Below are positions 17,944 through 26,887 of a stretch of DNA of 32,099 nt, piece after piece (within the stretch, counting starts at the first letter, position 1; each line of letters starts with the position of its first letter). Under the pieces are notes generated by a model that was not told where the DNA came from, did no database searches, and worked only from the letters and a program-made list of their open reading frames with translations. The position numbers and the translations under genes were made by a program. Source of the stretch: Melioribacter roseus (lineage in GTDB: Bacteria; Bacteroidota; Ignavibacteria; Ignavibacteriales; Melioribacteraceae); NCBI GenBank assembly GCA_020722005.1, contig DYLP01000026.1, positions 5,815 to 37,913 on the forward strand, given 5' to 3'.

Positions 17944-19464
17944 ATGCAAAGGTACATCCTTATTTTTATCATTAGTCTTTTTAGTATTTGTAAGGCTCAG
18001 CATTTACCGATTTCTTATCGAGTTGAAAATAGCTGTCTTGACTGTCCAGAGCCGCCGTTACCTTCAATTAATGAATTGCCCGTAATAAAATCTTTACCCA
18101 ATCCATTTATGTGGTCCGATACAACGCGAGGGCGAATTAAAACAATTCAGGATTGGAAATATAGGCGTTGTGAAATAGGTAGAGAAATTCAGTATTATGA
18201 AACTGGAATAAAACCACCGCCGCCGGATACATTGTATGCAAAATATGAAGATAGTTTATTAACAGTTACAATAATTGAAAACGGCGATACACTAATTTTG
18301 ACTGCACGAATTACAATACCAGAAGGAGAAGGTCCTTTCCCAGCAGTTATTGGTGTGGGTTTCTGGGGCGGCACTGGAAGTCTGCCACCGGATATTTTTG
18401 TTAGCAGAAATATTGCTACCATACAATATAATTTTAGTGAACTGGCACCCTGGGGTTTTGATGTCAAACGCGGCACAGGTGGATTTTATAAAGTCTACCC
18501 TGATCCAAAAATTGGGTTTTTCACTGCATGGGCATGGGGAGTTAGTCGTATAATTGACGGTCTGGAAAAGATTCCAAATTTGAAAATCGACCTTTCGCGA
18601 CTGGCAATTACAGGATGCTCATTTGCAGGCAAAATAGCTCTTTTTTCTGCGGCATTCGACGAACGAATTGCATTAACGATATCTCAGGAATCAGGCGGAG
18701 GGGGTTATACTGCCTGGCGCGTTACAGAATCTCTTTCTGGTTCCAGAGAGACTTTAAGAAATGCACAGGGAGCTCCGTGGTATTTGCAGAGTTTGAATCA
18801 ATTTAATAATTATGTAACAAAACTTCCTTACGACCACCACGAGCTAATGGCTATGATTGCTCCGCGTGCTCTTTTCGTGACAGGTAATCCTGATTTTGAA
18901 TGGCTTGCCGATGAATCGGGACACGTTGCTTCACTGGCTGCACATGAAGTCTGGAAAGCACTTGGGGTACCGGACAGGTTCGGATTTTCTATAGTAAGTG
19001 GACATCAACATTGTGTTGTCCCGTCTTCCCAGATTCCCGAAATAGAAGCATTTGTCGATAAATTTCTTTTAGGTGATTCTACTGCTAATACTAATATTAA
19101 AACTACACCGTATAATACAGATCTTTCAAAATGGATTACGTGGACGACTCCGGAATTAAAGGACGTCCCTGCTGATGTTGGCAGTGCAGAAAAATTAATC
19201 AATGATTTTGAACTTTATCAGAATTTTCCCAATCCATTTAATCCAGAGACAAGAATTATATATAAAGTGCCTGCAAGAAGCTTCATTAGCTTAAAAATTT
19301 ATAACTCATTAGGAGAGGAAATTAAAACCCTTTTTGAAGGGATCCAGAATCAGGGAAAATATGAACTCGTTTTCGATGCTAACGAACTTACATCGGGGGT
19401 TTATCTTTGTGAATTTAAGTCCGATGATTTTCAGAAAGCAACCAAACTTTTGTTAATCAAATAA
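17944..19464 (+). CDS. CE15-type glucuronoyl methylesterase with T9SS sorting domain
   Basis: A 506-residue secreted alpha/beta hydrolase. The signal peptide ends KA|Q. The catalytic domain (about 40-375) shows PAVIGVGFWGG, the nucleophile elbow TGCSFAGK (S226), SQESGGGG with the acidic residue E249 and SGHQHC with the catalytic His (H356 or H354). This is the CE15 layout; these enzymes cleave the ester between (4-O-methyl-)glucuronic acid of xylan and lignin alcohols. The usual CE15 elbow is GCSRxGK; here Phe227 replaces the Arg that helps form the oxyanion hole, so it may belong to a divergent clade. A T9SS sorting domain (FPNPFNPET to TKLLLIK) ends the protein. It is the last gene of the first block. 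Confidence 0.85.
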   Translation: MQRYILIFIISLFSICKAQHLPISYRVENSCLDCPEPPLPSINELPVIKSLPNPFMWSDTTRGRIKTIQDWKYRRCEIGREIQYYETGIKPPPPDTLYAKYEDSLLTVTIIENGDTLILTARITIPEGEGPFPAVIGVGFWGGTGSLPPDIFVSRNIATIQYNFSELAPWGFDVKRGTGGFYKVYPDPKIGFFTAWAWGVSRIIDGLEKIPNLKIDLSRLAITGCSFAGKIALFSAAFDERIALTISQESGGGGYTAWRVTESLSGSRETLRNAQGAPWYLQSLNQFNNYVTKLPYDHHELMAMIAPRALFVTGNPDFEWLADESGHVASLAAHEVWKALGVPDRFGFSIVSGHQHCVVPSSQIPEIEAFVDKFLLGDSTANTNIKTTPYNTDLSKWITWTTPELKDVPADVGSAEKLINDFELYQNFPNPFNPETRIIYKVPARSFISLKIYNSLGEEIKTLFEGIQNQGKYELVFDANELTSGVYLCEFKSDDFQKATKLLLIK

Positions 19465-19515
19465 TAAAAAAGTTACGATTTTGTTTTAATTTTTTGTTCA
19501 AAATATGTAATTTAT

Positions 19516-19538
19516 TTTCAAATATTGAAACGATTCAA
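19516..19538. promoter_or_regulatory. Overlapping inverted repeats in the gap before GH30
   Basis: TTTCAA-ATA-TTGAAA (19516-19530) overlaps TTGAA-ACGA-TTCAA (19525-19538), giving alternating half-sites in the 140-bp AT-rich gap between the CE15 and GH30 genes. The second repeat has the CG-centred look of LacI-family operators. The position before a likely new transcript fits an operator, but the evidence is weak. Confidence 0.35.
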
Positions 19539-19604
19539 AATTAATTAAATCATTTAAAGAGTAATTTATCATTTATATTATCCAGTTAAAAAAAAGGTTA
19601 TTTT

Positions 19605-21506
19605 ATGATTCGGAATCACTTTTCTTCGTACTTGTTGTACCTGGTAGTCTTTTCGATTCCTCTATTTATTTCTGATTCTCTGGCTCAATCAATATTGGTC
19701 AGCGGCAAAATTACAGCCTCTCGTTTTCCCGTAAAACAAGCTAAAATTACTTTTGTCAATAATTCCGATACTACAGTTCAGTATTCAACTCTAACGGATG
19801 ATAATGGTAATTACAAGATTGATATTGTAACTTCAATCCAGGATGATTTTACTATTCCTTCAAGTTTTACACTGGGGCAGAGTTATCCAAATCCATTTTC
19901 ATCAAGTGCTGCTATCCCTTATGGATTGCATAATGAATCAGATGTAACGGTAACTATATATGACGTGCTCGGTAGAGTGGTCCGAAAATTTAGCGTCGGA
20001 CGTCAAACTGTCGGTCCGCACAGTATTGTTTGGGATGGCAGAAATGAAATCGGTCAGAAAGTAGCAAGCGGTATCTATTTCTATAAATTGGAAGCAGGGA
20101 GTGAATCGCAGGTTAAAAAGATGATCTTTAATCAAAACGGAAGTGGGCTTATACCGCTGCCGAACAGTTTTTCTTTTGAAAAACTTAGCAAGAATTCGGC
20201 TACACAAATAAATAATGAGTACTCGGTTCGAATTGGCAATAATGACAAAACAATGCCGTATGTTATTGAAAAAGAATACGGAATAGTAAATCTAAAAAAT
20301 GATACGACGATTAATTTTGCCGTTTCATATCTGCCCACGGCATCGGTCACTCCGGAGAATAAACGTCAGATAATAAGAGGATTCGGAGCTGCCAATATTG
20401 TTCAGTGGCGTCAAGATATGACCGACTCGGAAATCGAAACAGCATTTGGTACAGATGAAGGGCAACTCGGTTTTTCGATATTAAGAATTCGTATCCAACC
20501 TGAAAGTAATTTTTGGAGCACTAATGTTCCTACAGCAAAGAAAGCACATGAAATGGGAGCTACAATAGTTGCATCGCCATGGAGTCCACCTGCATCGATG
20601 AAAATTAATAATAACCTTGTCGGCGGCGAATTAAGAGAGGACGCATACGACGATTATGCCGAACATTTAAACTCGTTTGTTGAATATATGGCATCGCAAG
20701 AAGTTCCGATTTATGCTGTCTCAATCCAGAATGAGCCAGATATTAAGGTTAGCTACGAGTCGTGCGGCTGGAATGCCGACCAGATGATTAAATTTCTTAG
20801 AGAAAACAAATCTGCCGTCGGAACGAAAATAATGGCGCCGGAATCGTATCAGTTCAAACGAGAACTATCCGACCCAATTTTAAATGACTCGCTTGCGTGC
20901 GCCAATCTTGATATTGTTGCGGGACATATATACGGCGGTGGTCTTGCTTCATATCCTCTTGCAGAAGAAAAAGGGAAAGAAATCTGGATGACAGAACATT
21001 TAACCGGTAGCGATAATCAGGTTTCACCAAATAGCTGGACTGAAGCTTTTCCTGTGGCTGAAGAAATTAACGACGTTATGAAAAGCGGTATGAGCGCATA
21101 TATCTGGTGGTATTTGGTTCGATTCTACGGACCAATAAGCGACGGTACGGCTAACAGCGGTCAAAAAGGGGATGTGACAAAAAAAGGTTATATAATGTCG
21201 CAGTTTGCAAGATTTGTTCGTCCCGGTTTTTACAGAGTAGAAAGCGAAACGGCGCCCTTTTTAAGCAGTTTTGACGTTACAGCTTATCAGGATCCGCAAA
21301 CGAAAAAACTCGTTATTGTAGCTGTTAATTCGTCCGATTCTCAAACTGAATATGTCATAAAGGTTAACGACAATGTTTCATCATTTATAACATATACTAC
21401 ATCTGCCAGTAAGAATTGTCAAATGGGAAATAACATAAGCGTATCAGACGGTAAATTGTTCATTTCGATGGAGCCGAAGAGTATAACAACATTTATATCA
21501 AACTAA
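19605..21506 (+). CDS. GH30 (subfamily 8-like) glucuronoxylanase with internal sorting-domain-like module
   Basis: A 633-residue enzyme. The signal peptide is cleaved at SLA|QS. Residues about 28-80 begin a carboxypeptidase-regulatory/CnaB-like strand domain (VSGKITASRFPVKQAKITF). Residues about 85-176 are a T9SS-sorting-domain/FlgD-like module (YPNPFSSSAAIPY, VYDVLGR-like YDVLGRVV, ASGIYFYKLEAG, KKMIF), then the beta-rich stretch resumes (to about 245). The GH30 barrel and side domain fill the rest, with acid/base E377 in IQNEPD and nucleophile E464 in WMTEHLTG. WWYLVRFYGPI keeps the Arg and Tyr that bind glucuronate in subfamily 8, so it probably cuts xylan next to (4-O-methyl-)glucuronosyl side chains. 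There is no C-terminal sorting domain, which is odd for a secreted endo-enzyme here. Confidence 0.88.
   Translation: MIRNHFSSYLLYLVVFSIPLFISDSLAQSILVSGKITASRFPVKQAKITFVNNSDTTVQYSTLTDDNGNYKIDIVTSIQDDFTIPSSFTLGQSYPNPFSSSAAIPYGLHNESDVTVTIYDVLGRVVRKFSVGRQTVGPHSIVWDGRNEIGQKVASGIYFYKLEAGSESQVKKMIFNQNGSGLIPLPNSFSFEKLSKNSATQINNEYSVRIGNNDKTMPYVIEKEYGIVNLKNDTTINFAVSYLPTASVTPENKRQIIRGFGAANIVQWRQDMTDSEIETAFGTDEGQLGFSILRIRIQPESNFWSTNVPTAKKAHEMGATIVASPWSPPASMKINNNLVGGELREDAYDDYAEHLNSFVEYMASQEVPIYAVSIQNEPDIKVSYESCGWNADQMIKFLRENKSAVGTKIMAPESYQFKRELSDPILNDSLACANLDIVAGHIYGGGLASYPLAEEKGKEIWMTEHLTGSDNQVSPNSWTEAFPVAEEINDVMKSGMSAYIWWYLVRFYGPISDGTANSGQKGDVTKKGYIMSQFARFVRPGFYRVESETAPFLSSFDVTAYQDPQTKKLVIVAVNSSDSQTEYVIKVNDNVSSFITYTTSASKNCQMGNNISVSDGKLFISMEPKSITTFISN
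19857..20132 (+). other. Internal T9SS-sorting-domain/FlgD-like module in GH30
   Basis: These bases encode the sorting-domain-like module of the GH30 protein (about residues 85-176). It has all landmarks of the C-terminal domains in neighbouring genes, but NPFSSS replaces NPFNPx and more than 450 residues follow it. Confidence 0.8.
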
Positions 21507-21543
21507 TTGGTCAGTATCTATTAATAAATTAAGGAGGCAATCT

Positions 21544-23913
21544 ATGAAGAAGAAAATTTATAGTATTATGACGTGGTTGGTCGTTGCAGTTTTTGTAATG
21601 AGCCCGTCAATTTCAAAAGGTCAGCTGGTTACAAATGGAAGTTTTGAAAATACACCGGTCGGACCAATTACCGGAAATATTGAAGGCTGGGTGTTGAGTG
21701 TTGGAACTTCTGTTACAACACCTCCGGATTTTGCAATAGTTGATAATCCCGTCAAGCACGGCAATCATGCATTGAAAATTGTGATCAATAGTCTAGGCGA
21801 AAATGATTGGGATATTCAGCTTGTTGCAGATAGTATCCCTGTTAAACCTGGCGATACATATATATATTCAATTTGGGCAAAAGCTGAAACAAGTGGAGCC
21901 GAAGCAAATTTTACTGTTGGTAATTACTCGTATAGCGAATACGGCGCCATCAGACCTGCCAGATTAACGACTGAATGGCAGGGATTCACTATGGAATTTA
22001 CTATAACTGACAATCAAACTATAATCCGTGCTCCGATCCATTTTAACCGAGCCGGGAACACAGGTAATACAATTTACGTTGACAATTTAACTATTATTAA
22101 TAAGAATGATTTACCTTCGCCATTAAAGCCGATAGTACTTGAAGCAGAAAATGCCCAGTTAGGCAGCGATCTGGATATCCTGCAAGATGGCGATATTACA
22201 TATGTTACGCCTAAAACTAATTTTATAAATGGCACCAATCCTGGTAGTGCTTCGAAAGTAATTACATTCGAAGTTACTTTTGTTGATACTGGGTCATATG
22301 ATCTATTTGCAAAAGTGCGTGTTGGCGCCAATCAATATAATGACGATAGCTTTTTCTATGGAAACGGTTTCGGGATAAAAGATACACTTAACGACGACGA
22401 TTGGGTGCTTGGTAATGGGTTACAGGTAGCTGGCTTTAATGAAGCCGATAATATTGTAAAGGATCCCGGTGGATTAGGAGATGGAGTCTGGAAATGGGTA
22501 AATTTATCGCATAATAATTTTGGCGAAGACCCTGTGGTCTTTAGAGTTGAAGGCGATACTTTAACAAGAATATTCCAGATTTCCGCTCGTGAAGACGGTC
22601 TCGATATTGACAAAATTGCATTCGGAAAATCGAATCTTTATTTCACGGTTGACAATCTCGAAAACAAAACACCTGGCTCAGACAAATTGCCTGGTGAAGT
22701 GTGGGCTGGTCCGCCAATTGCTTCCAAGCAACAAAAATTTTTGGGCTCGGCGTATAGCGTTGCGCAAGCTCCAAATTTTGCAGCCTACTGGAATTCTGTA
22801 ATTCCTGAAAATGCAGGTAAATGGGGCAGTGTGGAATCCTCACGTGATAATATGAATTGGGGGGAACTTGACGCTGCATATAATCTGGCAAAAGAAAACG
22901 GCTTTGTATTTATTTATCACGTATTGGTATGGGGTCAGCAACAACCAGGATGGATTAATAATCTTTCACCGGAAGAACAACTCGAAGAAATTCGCGAATG
23001 GTTCCAGGCAGTTGCTGACAGGTATCCCGATATCGACTATTTACAGGTTGCAAACGAATCTTTGCCAGACCACAATCCTCCTGATGGCAAGAATGGTAGA
23101 GCAAATTATAAAGAAGCTCTCGGTGGTAATGGTTCAACTGGATGGGACTGGGTAATTAACGCTTTTAAGATGGCTCGTGAAATATTCCCAACCAAAACAA
23201 AACTGATGATTAACGACTATAATATTATTAACAGTTCTACAAACACAAGTGCATATCTCAAATTAATCAGATTACTGCAGAAAGAAAATTTGATCGACGT
23301 TATCGGTGTACAGGGACACGCATTCTCCTTGAATACCGCAGTCTCTGTTATAAAAAAGAATCTCGACTCACTCGCATCTACAGGACTGAAGATTCAAGTA
23401 ACGGAACTTGACATTGACGGATTAACAGACGAAAAACAATTGCAAGACTATCAAAAAATCTTTCCTGTTTTATGGGAACATCCTGCAGTCGAAGGTATCA
23501 CTCTGTGGGGTTGGCGACCCGGTCTATGGCGAAATGACCAGAAGGCTTATCTTGTTGACGCCAATGGTTACGAAAGACCTGCATTGACCTGGCTACGAAA
23601 TTACCTTGATACTGTAGTAGTATCAGTTGAAAAGACGGATGATTTGCCGAAGGATTTCTATTTGTCTAATAACTATCCCAATCCGTTCAATCCGACTACG
23701 AAAATTAATTATTCGATTTCGAAGTCAGTCAATGTTTCGCTAAAAGTTTATGATGTACTCGGACGCGAAGTTAAAACACTTGTGCAGGGTGTGCAAAATC
23801 CTGGTTCGTATACAGTTACTCTTGATGCCTCTGAACTTTCGAGCGGAATCTATTTCTATCGTCTGGAAGCTGGAAATTATTCCGAAACAAAACAAATGTT
23901 GTTGATAAAATAA
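21544..23913 (+). CDS. GH10 endo-beta-1,4-xylanase with two CBM-like domains and T9SS sorting domain
   Basis: A 789-residue secreted xylanase. The signal peptide is cleaved at SKG|Q. Residues about 28-190 form a CBM4/9/22-type jelly roll (LVTNGSFENTPVG, GNTIYVDNLTI). Residues about 195-365 form a second beta-sandwich of CBM6/35 type (VLEAENAQLG, YNDDSFFYG, GLDIDKIAFG). The GH10 barrel (about 390-695) has acid/base E505 in QVANESLPD and nucleophile E621 in IQVTELDIDG; HVLVWGQQQPGW carries Gly where many GH10 enzymes have His. The T9SS sorting domain (YPNPFNPTT to KQMLLIK) ends the protein. It cleaves the xylan backbone at the cell surface. Start set by AAGGAGG (21531-21537), 37 bp after GH30; the two probably share a transcript closed by the hairpin downstream. 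Confidence 0.93.
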   Translation: MKKKIYSIMTWLVVAVFVMSPSISKGQLVTNGSFENTPVGPITGNIEGWVLSVGTSVTTPPDFAIVDNPVKHGNHALKIVINSLGENDWDIQLVADSIPVKPGDTYIYSIWAKAETSGAEANFTVGNYSYSEYGAIRPARLTTEWQGFTMEFTITDNQTIIRAPIHFNRAGNTGNTIYVDNLTIINKNDLPSPLKPIVLEAENAQLGSDLDILQDGDITYVTPKTNFINGTNPGSASKVITFEVTFVDTGSYDLFAKVRVGANQYNDDSFFYGNGFGIKDTLNDDDWVLGNGLQVAGFNEADNIVKDPGGLGDGVWKWVNLSHNNFGEDPVVFRVEGDTLTRIFQISAREDGLDIDKIAFGKSNLYFTVDNLENKTPGSDKLPGEVWAGPPIASKQQKFLGSAYSVAQAPNFAAYWNSVIPENAGKWGSVESSRDNMNWGELDAAYNLAKENGFVFIYHVLVWGQQQPGWINNLSPEEQLEEIREWFQAVADRYPDIDYLQVANESLPDHNPPDGKNGRANYKEALGGNGSTGWDWVINAFKMAREIFPTKTKLMINDYNIINSSTNTSAYLKLIRLLQKENLIDVIGVQGHAFSLNTAVSVIKKNLDSLASTGLKIQVTELDIDGLTDEKQLQDYQKIFPVLWEHPAVEGITLWGWRPGLWRNDQKAYLVDANGYERPALTWLRNYLDTVVVSVEKTDDLPKDFYLSNNYPNPFNPTTKINYSISKSVNVSLKVYDVLGREVKTLVQGVQNPGSYTVTLDASELSSGIYFYRLEAGNYSETKQMLLIK

Positions 23914-23923
23914 ATTATTAATT

Positions 23924-23962
23924 GGGTTGGCTCGCTATGATGGCGGGCTAACCCTTGTTCTT
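23924..23962 (+). terminator. Rho-independent terminator after GH10
   Basis: GGGTTGGCTCGC (23924-23935) pairs with GCGGGCTAACCC (23943-23954) through ten Watson-Crick and two G-U pairs around a 7-nt loop, followed by TTGTTCTT. It separates the GH30-GH10 unit from the GH115 block. Confidence 0.8.
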
Positions 23963-23991
23963 ATTCCCAAAATTTATACACAGGATTTATA

Positions 23992-24003
23992 ATGGGTTTA
24001 TAA
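23992..24003 (+). CDS. Three-codon leader frame overlapping the GH115 start
   Basis: ATG GGT TTA TAA (Met-Gly-Leu-stop) has a well-placed AGGA (23982-23985, six bases upstream). Its stop overlaps the GH115 start as TAATG. The GH115 start itself lies 17 bases from that AGGA, so GH115 may be translated by coupling. This could be chance. Confidence 0.3.
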   Translation: MGL

Positions 24004-26858
24004 TGAAAAAATTAATCGCTTTGATTATCGGCATACTTACGCTTAATAATGGGATTGTATACAGCGGGAATTATATCACAACACAAAAAGAAGGAAGCGC
24101 TTTTACTATTGCAGAAAATGGAAAAGCCGCTCCCATATTCTACAGCAACGACGATTACCCTGGCGTAATTAGAGTTATTAAACAACTTAGTATTGATATT
24201 GAATCCGTTACTAATATTAAACCAGAAATATATGATAGTAACTATCCAGCCTCCGATTTTGCAATAATTGTCGGAACGTATAACAAAAGTAGCTTAATTA
24301 AGAGATTGGTAGAGCAAAATAAAATTGATTTTAAAAATCTTGAAGGCAAATGGGAGCAATTTTTTATAATCACTACGGAAGACGTATTGCCGGGAGTAAA
24401 GAAAGCATTGCTGATAATTGGGAGCGACAAGAGAGGGACGATTTTCGGGGTATACGATTTATCGGAAAAAATGGGGGTATCGCCCTGGTACTGGTGGGCT
24501 GATGTACCTGCAAAGAAAAAGCAAGCCGTTTACGTCAAACCTGTAAATTTTACAATGGGAGAACCTGCAGTACAATACAGAGGAATCTTCATAAACGACG
24601 AAGCTCCTGCATTAACAGGTTGGGCTTACGAAAAATTCGGAGGCTTCAATCATCAGTTTTATCAACACGTTTTTGAATTGATTCTCCGTTTAAAAGGAAA
24701 TTTTTTGTGGCCAGCTATGTGGGGAAAATCATTTTTCGATGACGACTCGTTAAACCCCAGATTGGCAGATGAATACGGTATCGTAATCAGTACTTCACAT
24801 CATGAACCAATGATGAGAGCTCACGTTGAATGGGCTCGTTATGGTAAAGGACCGTGGAACTATACTAAGAACGACAGTTTGTTGAGAGAATTCTGGCGCG
24901 AAGGCATTAAAAGAATGAACGGATACGAAAGCATCGTTACGATCGGAATGCGCGGGGACGGCGACGAACCGATGAGCCAGGAAGCCAATATTTCTTTACT
25001 CGAAAGAATTGTCGAAGACCAGAGAAAAATTATTGAAGAAGTAACGGGCAAAAAACCCGAAGAAGTGCCTCAGGTCTGGGCTCTCTATAAAGAAGTTCAG
25101 GAATATTACGATAAAGGAATGCGAGTACCCGACGATGTAACTTTATTACTTTGCGATGATAACTGGGGAAATATTAGGAAGTTGCCTGACCTGAATGAAA
25201 AACCGCGTAAAGGAGGATACGGAATTTATTATCATTACGATTACGTCGGAGGTCCTAGGAATTATAAATGGATCAATACTAATCAAATTGAACGCGTTTG
25301 GGAACAGATGCATCTGGCATATGAATACGGCGCCAGGAAAATATGGATTGTAAACGTCGGTGATATCAAACCGATGGAATTTCCAATCGACTTTTTTCTC
25401 GATTATGCTTGGAATCCGGAATTTATACCTCTGGAAAAACTTGGCGAATATTCTTATGAATGGGCAAAAGAACAATTCGGTGAAAAATATGCGCGAGATA
25501 TCGCCTATATTCTGGATAAATATACAAAATACAATTCGCGTAGAAAACCGGAATTACTTTCTCCTGAAACGTATAGCCTCATTAATTTCAGGGAATTTGA
25601 AACCGTAGTAAATGACTATAAACTTCTTTATGATAAGGCTAAATTTATTTATGAAAAATTACCATCTGAATATCACGACGCTTATTATCAACTTGTGCTT
25701 CATCCGGTTGAAGCTTCTTCAAATCTTTATGAACTCTATTTCTTTACAGCGAAGAATCGTTTGTATGCAAAACAAAAGAGAGTGTTGACAAATCAAATGG
25801 CTCAAAAAGTTAAAGAACTTTTCGAAAGAGATTCGCTAATAACAGAATATTATCATACTAAAATTGCTGGCGGGAAATGGAACCATATGATGTCGCAAAC
25901 TCACATCGGATATACTTACTGGCAGCAACCGGATAAAAATAATATCCCTGAATGTGAAATAATCGAGAACCCGGATAAATCTGATATGGGAGTTGCAGTC
26001 GAGGGTTCTGCGGATTTTTACCCTAGTACGATAACGCTCGCTCTGCCTGCTTTCGAATCGTTTTATGCTCAGAAGTATTTTATCGAAATTTTTAATAGAG
26101 GAGAAAAACCGTTTGATTATAAAATAGTTTCTGACGATATCTTTGTTATCGAAAATAAAACCGGAACAGTCGAAACAGAAAAGAAAATATGGGTTTCAAT
26201 AGATTGGCAAAAAGTAAAAATAGGAGACCACAATTACGTCATCAAAATAATTGGCTCTAACGATGAAGTTTGTACCATAAATGCAGTTGTAAAAAATCCC
26301 GCGCAATTTGATTGCGATAATTATTTTGTGGAAACAAACAATTACATTTCAATTGAAGCGCAGGATTATTCGCGCAAATCTGAATCTGATAATATTAAAT
26401 GGATTACAATACCGAATCTAGGACGAACGTCGTCTGCAGTTACATTCTTTCCCGTCACAGCTAACGTAGAACTTTCTAAAGAGACTCCTCATTTGGAGTA
26501 TGACATCTATTTATTCAAAAAAGGGAATATTAATGTTAATGTCTATTTATCGCCAACACTCGATTTTAACGATCATCACGCTGAAGACAGCATTGGTTTG
26601 CTCTTTGCCGTATCAATCGACGACGAAATTCCAAAGATTGTTAATATGCATAAAGGAATTAATCTCAGACTATGGGAAAAATGGGTTGCTGAAAACATTA
26701 ACATTCAGCAAACTACGCACGTAGTTAATGAACCTGGCAAACATGTTTTGAAAATATGGGCAATCGATCCTGGTGTGGTGATTCAAAAAATTGTCGTCGA
26801 AACTGGTAAAATCGGCTATTCATATTTGGGTCCACCGGAAAGTGAATGTAGGGAATAG
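24003..26858 (+). CDS. GH115 xylan alpha-1,2-glucuronidase
   Basis: A 951-residue enzyme. I place the start at ATG 24003, which gives a normal signal peptide (MKKLIALIIGILTLNNGIVYS); a TTG at 23955 would add 16 residues reaching back into the terminator. GH115 landmarks are WWADVPAKKK, FGGFNHQFYQHVFELILRLK, NFLWPAMW, STSHHEPMMRAHVEW, MRGDGDEPM, LLLCDDNWGNIRKLP, YYHYDYVGGPRNY and VNVGDIKPMEFPIDFFLDYA. The C-terminal beta domain ends in GYSYLGPPES. This family removes (4-O-methyl-)glucuronic acid from internal and terminal xylose of xylan, so it would release 4-O-methyl-glucuronate. No sorting domain, hence probably periplasmic. The last codons and the stop lie in a heptanucleotide repeat. It heads the block that ends with the corrinoid genes. 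Confidence 0.93.
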   Translation: MKKLIALIIGILTLNNGIVYSGNYITTQKEGSAFTIAENGKAAPIFYSNDDYPGVIRVIKQLSIDIESVTNIKPEIYDSNYPASDFAIIVGTYNKSSLIKRLVEQNKIDFKNLEGKWEQFFIITTEDVLPGVKKALLIIGSDKRGTIFGVYDLSEKMGVSPWYWWADVPAKKKQAVYVKPVNFTMGEPAVQYRGIFINDEAPALTGWAYEKFGGFNHQFYQHVFELILRLKGNFLWPAMWGKSFFDDDSLNPRLADEYGIVISTSHHEPMMRAHVEWARYGKGPWNYTKNDSLLREFWREGIKRMNGYESIVTIGMRGDGDEPMSQEANISLLERIVEDQRKIIEEVTGKKPEEVPQVWALYKEVQEYYDKGMRVPDDVTLLLCDDNWGNIRKLPDLNEKPRKGGYGIYYHYDYVGGPRNYKWINTNQIERVWEQMHLAYEYGARKIWIVNVGDIKPMEFPIDFFLDYAWNPEFIPLEKLGEYSYEWAKEQFGEKYARDIAYILDKYTKYNSRRKPELLSPETYSLINFREFETVVNDYKLLYDKAKFIYEKLPSEYHDAYYQLVLHPVEASSNLYELYFFTAKNRLYAKQKRVLTNQMAQKVKELFERDSLITEYYHTKIAGGKWNHMMSQTHIGYTYWQQPDKNNIPECEIIENPDKSDMGVAVEGSADFYPSTITLALPAFESFYAQKYFIEIFNRGEKPFDYKIVSDDIFVIENKTGTVETEKKIWVSIDWQKVKIGDHNYVIKIIGSNDEVCTINAVVKNPAQFDCDNYFVETNNYISIEAQDYSRKSESDNIKWITIPNLGRTSSAVTFFPVTANVELSKETPHLEYDIYLFKKGNINVNVYLSPTLDFNDHHAEDSIGLLFAVSIDDEIPKIVNMHKGINLRLWEKWVAENINIQQTTHVVNEPGKHVLKIWAIDPGVVIQKIVVETGKIGYSYLGPPESECRE

Positions 26859-26882
26859 GGAATAGGGAATAGGGAATAGGGA
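26849..26882 (+). repeat. TAGGGAA heptanucleotide tandem repeat (4 full copies plus a partial one)
   Basis: TAGGGAA is repeated exactly four times from 26849 and followed by TAGGGA. The array includes the last three sense codons and the TAG stop of the GH115 gene. Five GGG runs separated by four-base AATA loops match the standard G-quadruplex pattern on the coding strand and mRNA. Confidence 0.9.
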
Positions 26883-26887
26883 TTGAA

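Noticed and set aside
23955-24002. TTG-started extension of GH115
   Set aside because: It would begin at the terminator stem edge and put 16 residues before a normal signal peptide; ATG 24003 is better.
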